DNA of 6,022 bases from Candidatus Bathyarchaeota archaeon (GTDB lineage: Archaea > Thermoproteota > Bathyarchaeia > TCS64): the NCBI GenBank assembly GCA_937877765.1, contig CALGBN010000104.1, positions 1 to 6,022 of the forward strand, written 5' to 3'. A model generated the notes under the pieces. It was not told where the DNA came from. It saw only the letters and a list, made by a program, of their open reading frames with translations, and did not search any database. A program made the translations under genes and the position numbers. Shown piece by piece: positions 1-5,954 of the stretch; the first letter of the stretch is position 1, and each line of letters starts with the position of its first letter.

Positions 1-438
1 GCGAGGGCGTTGGCTGAGAAAATTTATGAGAGCGCAGATATGGAGCAGAAAAAGAGTTTCAAACCAAAACTCTATGATGGCACCTTTGAGAAACTAGTTG
101 AACTTAAGAAGGTTGGTTTCAAGCTTGGGATAGCAACCAATGGTGTGACCAAGATTACCAAGGAGATGCTTGCTGGGCTCGGATTGGGAGATGTTTTCAG
201 TGTGGTTGTTGGGGCTGATCTTGTTGATCGTAGTAAACCTGCTCCGGATATGATTATTTTAGCTTGCGAAAAGATAGGTGTTTCCCTCACGGCTTGTGTG
301 TATTTCGGTGATCAGTATACGGATATGGCGGCGGCGAATGAGGCAGGTGCCTTGAGTGTTGGTGTCAGAAACCACGATCTAGCTGAGAAAGGTGCGGAAG
401 AGACCATCAGTCTCGTTAAGGATATTGTGGCTGGATAG
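1..438 (+). CDS. HAD-superfamily phosphatase, phosphoglycolate phosphatase-like (5' truncated)
   Basis: Likely hydrolyses a small phosphorylated metabolite in the cytoplasm through an aspartyl-phosphate intermediate. The frame is open from base 1 and gives 145 visible residues. Three of the four HAD motifs can be read: motif II in IATNG (Thr46), motif III Lys79 in RSKPAPD, and motif IV in YFGDQYTDM (Asp104, Asp108). The segment before motif II (YDGTFEKLVELKKVGFKLG) matches the usual approach to the core domain after a C1 cap. Motif I (DxDGT), with the nucleophile, and most of the cap are missing because the contig begins inside the gene; family members are usually about 210-230 residues, so some 70-85 are lost. 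The TTG at 10 is therefore an internal codon, not the start. The closest type is phosphoglycolate phosphatase/Gph-like, but HAD substrates cannot be read from these motifs. The next gene follows 54 bases downstream on the same strand. Confidence 0.87.
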   Translation, partial: ARALAEKIYESADMEQKKSFKPKLYDGTFEKLVELKKVGFKLGIATNGVTKITKEMLAGLGLGDVFSVVVGADLVDRSKPAPDMIILACEKIGVSLTACVYFGDQYTDMAAANEAGALSVGVRNHDLAEKGAEETISLVKDIVAG

Positions 439-450
439 AGAATCTATTTA
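432..450 (+). other. small hairpin across the HAD gene stop codon
   Basis: ATAGA (435-439) and TCTAT (443-447) are perfectly complementary around a GAA triloop. The stem extends outward through two G-U wobbles and a U-A pair to eight pairs (432-439 with 443-450). It contains the TAG stop at 436-438. It could mark or protect the mRNA 3' end, or it may be chance; no T-tract follows it. It also overlaps the AT-rich CTATTTAA box that might serve as a promoter for the next gene. Confidence 0.35.
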
Positions 451-451
451 A
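444..451 (+). promoter_or_regulatory. possible TATA box for nnr
   Basis: CTATTTAA lies in the 54-base gap before nnr. Archaeal transcription normally starts about 25 bases beyond the TATA centre, which would put the start near 473 and leave a leader of about 20 bases carrying the ribosome binding site. The same bases can be explained by the hairpin at the preceding stop, and the short gap also allows co-transcription with the HAD gene. Confidence 0.3.
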
Positions 452-480
452 CGCAAATCACACTTCAATAACACCAAGAA

Positions 481-485
481 GAGGT
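481..485 (+). promoter_or_regulatory. Shine-Dalgarno site deciding the TTG start of nnr
   Basis: GAGGT, complementary to the archaeal 16S rRNA 3' end, sits seven bases before the TTG at 493. The next in-frame ATG (529) lacks such a site and would cut into the conserved N-terminal helix, so this motif supports the TTG start. Confidence 0.7.
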
Positions 486-492
486 TACAGAT

Positions 493-2007
493 TTGCCCAT
501 ACTAGACGAATACATCACAGTGAAAGAGATGGTGGCAATCGAGATGAACTCAGAATATCTCGGTGTATCAACCCAGCTAATGATGGAGAACGCTGGAAGA
601 GGCATCGCCAATGAGATCGCAAAAAGATTCCCCAAGACAAGCAAAATAGTCTCAGTATCTGGGTTAACAGGAAACGGTGGTGACGCATTCACCGCTGCCC
701 GACACCTCGCTGCAATGGGATACCCTGTTGAATCACTTGTGCTTGGTGACCCCAAGAATATCACACTCGACAACAGCCGAGTCAACTACAACGCTGTAGC
801 TCATATGCAGGACAGCATCAAACTCACACCAATCAAAGACAGCAGCCTCATCCCAGACATAAAAGCAGAAGTAATCATAGACGGACTCATCGGAACAAGC
901 CTCCACGGACCACTAAGACCACCATTCCTCCAAATGGTACAAGCCATCAACAAAGCAGCCGCCTACAAAGTATCAATAGACATACCCACCGGAATGGAGG
1001 CAGACACAGGAAAAATATATGGAGAAGCCGTGAAAGCCGACCTAACCCTGACATTCCATAAACCGAAACTAGGCTACAAACATAACCCAAAAGCCACAAA
1101 GGAGTTGATCCCCACAAGCATCGGTATCCCACCAGAGGCAGAGTACTATATCGGACCCGGTGATGTCTGGATGCTCCACCAGTATAGACAACCAGACAGT
1201 CACAAGGGAATGTGGGGAACCCTACTCATGGTAGGCGGAAGCGAGACATACTCAGGAGCACCTACCCTAACATCCCTTGCAGCCTACAGGATGGGACTTG
1301 ACCTAGTATATACAGCCGTACCGGAAACCGCTGCAACAGCTGTAGCCTCAGCAAGTCCAAGCATGATCACAATCAAGCTCAAAGGCGAGAGACTCACCCC
1401 CGATAACATCAAACAACTAGAAAAGACACTTGACAAGGTATCAGCGGTAGCTATTGGACCCGGGTTAGGAGTAGCCCCTGAGACTGTTGACGCAGTTTCT
1501 AAGCTAGTTGAGATGGTAGAGAAGAGAAAACTACCCTTGGTTTTGGACGCTGATGGTTTGAAAGCATATGCAGAGAACCCAACTAAACTCAAAACACCTG
1601 CAGTATTCACACCCCACAGCAGAGAATTCAAGCTATTAACCGAGAAAAAAGCCGAGGGAACACACCTAGAAAAAGGATTAACAGTCGAGAAAGAAGCGAA
1701 ACGTCTAGGCTCAGTGATTTTACTTAAAGGAAGCGTAGATGTTGTCAGCGATGGAAAATATACTCGCTATAACTGGTCAGGTAACCCCGGGATGACCGTA
1801 GGGGGAACAGGTGATGTACTAACTGGTATAGTCGGAGCCTATCTTGCACAAGGCGCTGATCCTTTCTATGCTGCAGGGGCAGCGGCTTTCATCAATGGAA
1901 GAGCGGGGGATCTAGTAAAGGACGAGAGAGGTTACCATTTGTTGCCTGAAGATTTGATTGAAAAGATTCCGGCTGTGGTTGAGGATTGTATCAGCCACAG
2001 GGTCTAA
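493..2007 (+). CDS. nnr: bifunctional NAD(P)H-hydrate epimerase / ADP-dependent NAD(P)H-hydrate dehydratase
   Basis: Repairs NADHX and NADPHX, the damaged hydrates of reduced nicotinamide cofactors, in the cytoplasm. The N-terminal YjeF_N domain (about 1-215) interconverts R and S epimers; the C-terminal ribokinase-like NnrD domain (about 230-500) dehydrates the S form, using ADP in prokaryotes. Visible epimerase marks are LMMENAG (29-35), the glycine-rich loop SGLTGNGGDAF (56-66), DGLIGT with Asp130, and SIDIPTGM (161-168). Dehydratase marks are KGMWGTLLMVGG (238-249), IGPGLG (321-326), LDADGLKAYA (351-360), TPHSREFKLL (373-382) and the nucleotide-site GMTVGGTGDVL (433-443). At 504 residues it has the normal length for the fused enzyme and is intact. 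The start is TTG, chosen for the GAGGT site seven bases upstream and because it keeps the conserved ITVKEM segment. The glycine loop has Thr, Gly and Ala where GxGNNGGDG is usual. Its stop overlaps that of the convergent amidohydrolase. Confidence 0.95.
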   Translation: MPILDEYITVKEMVAIEMNSEYLGVSTQLMMENAGRGIANEIAKRFPKTSKIVSVSGLTGNGGDAFTAARHLAAMGYPVESLVLGDPKNITLDNSRVNYNAVAHMQDSIKLTPIKDSSLIPDIKAEVIIDGLIGTSLHGPLRPPFLQMVQAINKAAAYKVSIDIPTGMEADTGKIYGEAVKADLTLTFHKPKLGYKHNPKATKELIPTSIGIPPEAEYYIGPGDVWMLHQYRQPDSHKGMWGTLLMVGGSETYSGAPTLTSLAAYRMGLDLVYTAVPETAATAVASASPSMITIKLKGERLTPDNIKQLEKTLDKVSAVAIGPGLGVAPETVDAVSKLVEMVEKRKLPLVLDADGLKAYAENPTKLKTPAVFTPHSREFKLLTEKKAEGTHLEKGLTVEKEAKRLGSVILLKGSVDVVSDGKYTRYNWSGNPGMTVGGTGDVLTGIVGAYLAQGADPFYAAGAAAFINGRAGDLVKDERGYHLLPEDLIEKIPAVVEDCISHRV

Positions 2008-2030
2008 GGAAGTAGAGGCTGGAGGTTTTT
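1973..2030 (+). terminator. hairpin plus T5 at the nnr 3' end, between convergent genes
   Basis: CTGTGGTTGA (1973-1982) pairs with TCAGCCACAG (1991-2000) over ten positions around an 8-base loop. The only non-Watson-Crick pair is U-G in plus-strand RNA, but it becomes A-C in minus-strand RNA, which suggests the structure works in the nnr transcript. It lies in the last codons, four bases before the stop. A short T5 run (2026-2030) follows inside the opposing gene and may serve as the archaeal termination signal. The pairing is seen; the terminator role is inferred. Confidence 0.4.
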
Positions 2031-2870
2031 ATCCAGTAAATCAGCTATACGGTCCATTGGTAGCTTTAAGTCGTCATGGGTTGCGTACCTGTTGATGTTC
2101 ATTAACATATCCACGTAAGGACGCTGTCTAACTCCCGGGTAATCGGTTCCAAAGATCATCTTATGGAGAACCCCCATATTCAACGCAGTCAACAGATCTT
2201 TCCAGAGCATAAACAAGAAACTGGGGTGATTAACATCACCATATGGCCAACTAATGTCACAGTACACGTTCTTGTGTTTACGAGCAACATAGATGGTCTC
2301 GTCTACCCTCGGGTATCCAATGTGAGCTAACACGATTTTCAGATCAGGGAAACATTCAGCAACCACATCTATCTGCGCTGGATCATTGTGATACAGGTAA
2401 TCATAGGGTACTGGCATGCCTGCGTGGTGGAACATTATAGGCATCCCAAGCTCAGAAGCGACCTCATAGACCTTGAATGCGTGAGTATCATCGGGCTTGT
2501 AGCCGTCACTACATGGATACAGTTTCAATCCGTGGAGTCCTAGTTCCTCACGTTGCATAAGTGCCTCCTCATCGGTTCCGTTTTGAATCGGGTTAACATA
2601 GCCAAAGCCGATGAACCTGTCTGGTGCTTGACTACAGAAATCTGCTACTTGTTGTGGTGTAGTGCGTTTGTCGCTTAGGACCACGGCTTTATCTATTCCC
2701 GCCTCTTCGAGGTCGGCTATGAACTCTTCTTTTGAGACGCTGATGATGGTTGGGTTAGCTGGGTCACTGTACTCGGTTATGCTGATGTGACAGTGGTAGT
2801 CTACCTTGGGTATTCCACGGTTCTCAAGGCTATGTTGCCTTGTGAGCATTGCTGTATCTATCGCAGTCAA
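2004..2870 (-). CDS. metal-dependent amidohydrolase, Amidohydro_2 (ACMSD-like) family
   Basis: A predicted cytoplasmic TIM-barrel hydrolase or decarboxylase of the amidohydrolase superfamily. Metal-ligand motifs appear in the expected order: HxH in VDYHCHIS (His26, His28), GLKLYP (114-119, Lys116 on strand 4 side), FHHAG (His148/His149), LAHIG (His183) and FGTDYPG (Asp243). This pattern matches the family of 2-amino-3-carboxymuconate-semialdehyde decarboxylase and many uncharacterised hydrolases; the substrate cannot be assigned. At 288 residues it is a normal family length and looks intact. The start used is TTG at 2870; no Shine-Dalgarno site precedes it. ATG at 2849 (residue 8) is an equally possible start, also without one, and both keep all motifs. 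It runs tail to tail with nnr: the stops TAG (2006-2004) and TAA (2005-2007) share two bases. The upstream neighbour on this strand is a coding-like remnant rather than a clear operon partner. Confidence 0.9.
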   Translation of the reverse strand: MTAIDTAMLTRQHSLENRGIPKVDYHCHISITEYSDPANPTIISVSKEEFIADLEEAGIDKAVVLSDKRTTPQQVADFCSQAPDRFIGFGYVNPIQNGTDEEALMQREELGLHGLKLYPCSDGYKPDDTHAFKVYEVASELGMPIMFHHAGMPVPYDYLYHNDPAQIDVVAECFPDLKIVLAHIGYPRVDETIYVARKHKNVYCDISWPYGDVNHPSFLFMLWKDLLTALNMGVLHKMIFGTDYPGVRQRPYVDMLMNINRYATHDDLKLPMDRIADLLDKNLQPLLP

Positions 2871-2902
2871 GGTGTTTCAAAGAAAAGAGATGTGTTTTGC
2901 GG

Positions 2903-2912
2903 TTAAATATTA
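2903..2912 (-). promoter_or_regulatory. possible TATA box for the amidohydrolase gene
   Basis: On the minus strand this reads TAATATTTAA. A start about 25 bases further on would fall near 2880, some 10 bases before the TTG codon and 30 before the alternative ATG. That fits a short-leader or leaderless mRNA and the absence of a ribosome binding site. It abuts the inverted repeat at 2909-2931, so that repeat could be an operator. No other TATA-like box lies closer to the gene. Confidence 0.3.
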
Positions 2913-2931
2913 TCGCCTAACAGGCAATAAT
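2909..2931 (-). repeat. 10-bp inverted repeat with triloop
   Basis: ATTATCGCCT (2909-2918) and AGGCAATAAT (2922-2931) match at nine of ten positions around AAC. The one mismatch is C-A in plus-strand RNA but a G-U wobble in minus-strand RNA, so the minus transcript can pair fully. It contains the stop codon (2912-2910) of the coding-like frame at 2910-3092 and borders the TATA-like box of the amidohydrolase. It may be a 3' hairpin for an upstream transcript, an operator for the downstream gene, or both. Confidence 0.4.
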
Positions 2932-3092
2932 TTATGGGCAAATCTACGCCCAGATTTACTGATATAAGCCTCAGCGTAACCAACCCCACAACAGCGTCCA
3001 TATTCCCTGAACTTATGCATATAATTCTCAATAACTCTGTCTAGGTAGTCGCCTTGCTTATCTTTTGGTTTACCCCAGTCTCGCCACTGTGT
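2910..3092 (-). pseudogene. coding-like 60-codon frame lacking a start; probable gene remnant or unrecognised small gene
   Basis: I do not recognise this protein. The minus strand is open for 60 codons and ends at TAA (2912-2910). The product has the look of real protein: a Trp/Lys/Asp-rich opening (TQWRDWGKPKDKQGDYLD), an amphipathic stretch (RVIENYMHKFREYG), a Cys pair, then a basic tail ending LLPVRR. There is no start codon before an internal ATG at 3020-3018, which would give only 36 residues. Directly upstream is an in-frame TAG (3095-3093), before which the same frame stays open for 37 more codons back to a TAA at 3209-3207. It could be a decayed gene, a short protein started at the internal ATG, a stop-codon read-through, or chance. 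An open run of this length arises by chance fairly often, so confidence is low. Confidence 0.3.
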
Positions 3093-3134
3093 CTATATTC
3101 TATTGTTCACCTGTGACTGTTTCCAGTGTTCCCG

Positions 3135-3175
3135 GTTTTCACCACTTTGGGGGTGTCTCCTAAACTGGTGAAAAC
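3135..3175. repeat. 10-bp inverted repeat facing the tandem repeat
   Basis: GTTTTCACCA (3135-3144) is the exact reverse complement of TGGTGAAAAC (3166-3175), with a 21-base spacer. The right arm is the first unit of the direct repeat cluster, so the element is five copies of one 9-base word, one of them inverted. It could fold as a hairpin or bind a dimeric protein. Confidence 0.5.
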
Positions 3176-3202
3176 GGTGAAAAAGTGAAAACGGTGAAAA
3201 AC
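3167..3202. repeat. four tandem units of a GGTGAAAAC-type 9-mer
   Basis: Units are GGTGAAAAC (3167-3175), GGTGAAAAA (3176-3184), GTGAAAAC (3185-3192) and GGTGAAAAAC (3193-3202). They are contiguous with one-base length differences, so they read as a slipped or degenerate array and not a codon-periodic coding repeat. Iteron-like protein binding, a regulatory site, or simple slippage are all possible; no replication gene is adjacent to support an origin. Confidence 0.6.
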
Positions 3203-3227
3203 TGGGTTACAACTTGTAGTTATCGGT

Positions 3228-3238
3228 CTAATTTATAG
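3228..3238 (-). promoter_or_regulatory. possible TATA box upstream of the repeat cluster
   Basis: The minus strand reads CTATAAATTAG, a good archaeal TATA-like box. A transcript started about 25 bases on (near 3205) would run through the GGTGAAAA repeats and the coding-like frame at 2910-3092 towards the amidohydrolase. No start codon with a ribosome binding site follows, so use of this site is unproven. Confidence 0.3.
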
Positions 3239-3478
3239 GGTTTATTGTAAGAACGAGTCATTGTTTCTGAACCCCTAAAAACAAGGTAATTGCCACTTAT
3301 TTAGTCAAAAAGTACAAATGATCACCAATCCGGGTACGTTACTAATTGTTTGTTCTCCCCAGCGTATTCAGAAACCGTGTTCAAGAAATAAGATCAAAGT
3401 CATACATCTACGCGTTTTTCTCTATGAAATCACTATACCATTATGAAAGCAAAAAACATAGTATCCACCGGTTTGTTT

Positions 3479-3519
3479 AAAGTAAATAAAAAAAGGGGTT
3501 TGGTTTTTGGCTTTTAGCC
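3479..3519 (-). terminator. terminator of the surface-protein gene
   Basis: On the minus strand the gene ends with GGCTAAAAGCC, a 4-bp stem with a triloop that spans the stop codon. Beyond it comes CCCC followed by T7 (3494-3488) and more T-rich sequence to about 3479. T-rich tracts right after the stop are the usual archaeal intrinsic termination signal; the short stem is probably incidental to termination itself. Confidence 0.6.
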
Positions 3520-5954
3520 TGCGATTCGTCTACTGATTTGCATCAGTGAGACGATTGCTGCGAGTGCTGCTACTAGTGCTGCGCCGATTGCGCCATAGAC
3601 GAGAGTTGTTAGACCGTTGGCTGCATCCCTTGCTGCGTTGGCTGCTTCTGCTGCATCAGATGCTGCCTGACTTGCTGTGTTAGCTGTCTGGGCAACTGTC
3701 TGTACTGCTTCTGCTGCCTGCTGGGCTGCGGTTACTGCCTGCTCTGCGATGGCTGCTACATCCGCAATGTCGCTCTTGACGTCATCGAACTCAGCGGTTA
3801 CATCACTTAGCTGGTCAGCAATGTCTGTAATCTGGTTATTCAAGTCTGCGACCTGTTCACCGATTACTGACTCCGCTGCTGCTTCAACTGTGAATACACC
3901 GCTGTCTAGTTCATCTCCATTAACATCAATCCATTCCCAACTCCATTCACCTAATGGTGCATCTGTGCCTAGCTCCATCAACTGACCGTTTGATAACTGA
4001 GTATAATATGGAACAACTTTGAAGTCTCCTACTTCAACCCATGTGTTAAACTGGGTCGTGTTCCAATACAAGTTACCGCTTGGGTCATAGATCTTGATGA
4101 ATGACTTCTTCTCTGTAAAACTAGTTTGGATATCAAATCCAACAATGTCACCTATATTATAGGTTGATTTCTTGGATGATATCGTTTGTGTTTTACTCAC
4201 TAGTGTAAAGGAGGTCTGTGCAAACAGGTCCTTACCATCTGTACAGTTAATTGTGTATGATCCAAGACTCAATGTATCATCGTCAGGAACACCCCAATAT
4301 CCTGTAAAGTTACCGTCCTCTGTTGTCTCTACCGCAGTGCCACCATGTGTAACATCCATATCCCATGAATCTGTATCATTATACAATACGAATGTAAGTT
4401 CGGTTGCATCAACTGCTGAGAAGTACTCTCCATCGATTGTTACGTTATAATCGTTTGGAGCAACAACGGGGTCTAGTTCCAACATCGATTTTTCTGTAAC
4501 TGTGTATGATGTAGTTACCTCAATATCTTCGTTGATATCTAGTACAGTTATTGTGTACACACCAGGTTCAACGGTTGGTACTGTGAATGTGTTTGTGACG
4601 GTTCCATCTGGATCAACGTCCATGGATTCGTCCCATTCAGGAGCTTGTTCATCTCCAAATGTAACGTTGAATTTTCCATTATTTGTTGAAAATCCGCTAC
4701 AAGTTAAAGTTACTTGTTCACCTGTAGGTCCGCTACTTGGGTTTACGAATGCAAACATTGTGCCAACACGGAATGTTGTAGATGCGTTTATGTTGTAATC
4801 TGGTGACTCAACCCATAACACATATTTTCCTGAAGCAATTCCAGGAATCTGGAATGTACCTGTAAAGGTACCATCGTTGTCTGTTTCCCAATCCTCAAGA
4901 TCTGTACCGTTTAGATATCCAGTTACTTCTCCATCACTTACTGCAGAGTAGTTCCAACCAGATACTGAAATTGTAGATCCTTGTGGTCCGTAGGCAGGAG
5001 TTGACTCTATTTCAGGTAGACCATCTACCTCAAATGTTGCTGTAGGTGTGCTTAACCCGTCGTTTACCATTAATTTGTATTCGCCGGTATCCATCTCATC
5101 ATTTGTCGTTGTGTTCCATCCTGGAATCACAACATCAAATTTGATTTCACCATTTGAACGAACATCTACTGGTCCATCCACGACGTAACATTTCACTCCA
5201 CCGAGGGTAACATTATCCATACCAATCTTAACTGTATCATCAAGTCCTCTACCTTCAACTTCAACAACTGTCCCTGTAGGACCATTGTCTATGTCGATAG
5301 ATATGGCTGCACCAACAGTAAAGGTTGTATTTAATACCGAAACACCGTCTTCATCTAAAACAGTGAAGTTATATACACCGTAAGAAATGTTAACACTTGG
5401 TACATCAAATTTTGCTGACCAAGTTCCTACGTTGTCAGATTCTGGAGTGCTTGGTGAAGTGCTAATTGTTTCGTTAACGATTGTTTGGTTCGTCATACGA
5501 ACATATACAATCTCTACCTCATCACTGAAACCGTAACCAGTAATTGTAACTTCATCACCCTGTAGGGCTGAATCGACATTAAACTCAATTGAAGCATTTA
5601 CTCTGAATGCATCATCGTCCTTATCGAGATCTCCAGTGTAAGTATCTTCAACATATAGATAGTGATTACCATTTACTGCCTCAGGAACATCAAACCAGAC
5701 TTCCCAACTTCCATCATTTTCTGCTTCAGTTGTGTTAAGAAGGCCCATTCTTCCGTTCCAAGCTTTTGGTGAATCCCAATATAGTTTAACATCATATCCA
5801 CCAGTTCCACCAGTTCCAGTAACTACGACAGTATCCCCATAGACTCCGCTTGCGACGTCTGTGGTAGGATCACTGATAGAAGCAGAAACTGGCATCAATG
5901 GTACGAGTGATAGAATCATTGTTGTTAATACTAGTAGTGTTATCGCTTTTTTAC
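3514..5954 (-). CDS. S-layer-like surface protein: Ig-like repeats, coiled-coil stalk, C-terminal membrane anchor (5' end missing)
   Basis: A predicted secreted protein held in the membrane by its C-terminus, resembling archaeal S-layer or SlaB-type anchor proteins. Numbering from the Met at 5919: signal-peptide core and probable cleavage near Ala13; seven beta-sandwich repeats of 85-100 residues, each closing with a TFxV-like strand (107, 202, 298, 385, 474, 573, 678), and six opening with a G-x-V/I-x-V-x-G type strand typical of IPT/TIG or Big-like folds; a coiled coil at about 690-768; one transmembrane helix at about 771-793; then a basic tail, SRRIAG. Eighteen N-x-S/T sequons lie between 62 and 620 and none in the stalk, as expected for a glycosylated ectodomain. 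There is no PGF-type sorting motif. The frame stays open upstream of 5919 and reads KKAITLLVLTT, the basic and hydrophobic start of the signal peptide, so that Met is internal; the true start is cut off at 5954 by adapter sequence. The S-layer role is inferred; an adhesin is possible. Confidence 0.85.

Larger units (their letters stand above)
2871..3513. other. intergenic region, about 640 bases without a convincing intact gene
   Basis: The left half holds the inverted repeat, the coding-like minus-strand remnant and the GGTGAAAA repeat cluster. The right half (about 3240-3475) is AT-rich, with stops in all frames and no tRNA-like or other RNA fold that I can make out. A 9-base inverted pair, GTTTCTGAA (3263-3271) and TTCAGAAAC (3367-3375), is there but is about what chance predicts for this length. 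The right edge carries the T-rich end signal of the surface-protein gene. Confidence 0.6.

Noticed and set aside
465..1631. Minus-strand frames within nnr (465-785, 947-1132, 1284-1631)
   Set aside because: They lie antisense to well-conserved nnr motifs; their open length follows from the A/C-rich codon use of the sense strand.
3093..3095. TAG read as pyrrolysine in a live gene
   Set aside because: There is no start codon for the combined frame, and TAG serves as the normal stop of two other genes in the window; kept only as a remote option in the findings.
3135..3202. Repeat cluster as a CRISPR array
   Set aside because: Units are only about 9 bases and contiguous, with no spacers, and there are no cas genes.
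3263..3375. 9-base inverted pair GTTTCTGAA / TTCAGAAAC, possible att site or element ends
   Set aside because: About one such pair is expected by chance in a 640-base region; there is no transposase, integrase or target duplication nearby.
3318..3446. A 42-codon plus-strand ORF from ATG at 3318
   Set aside because: No ribosome binding site, composition not protein-like, length easily reached by chance, and it ends in the AT-rich spacer with no supporting context.
3677..4798. Plus-strand frames of 90-100 codons inside the surface-protein gene
   Set aside because: They are antisense shadows of the repeat and Ala-rich coding sequence on the minus strand and show no domain-like features of their own.
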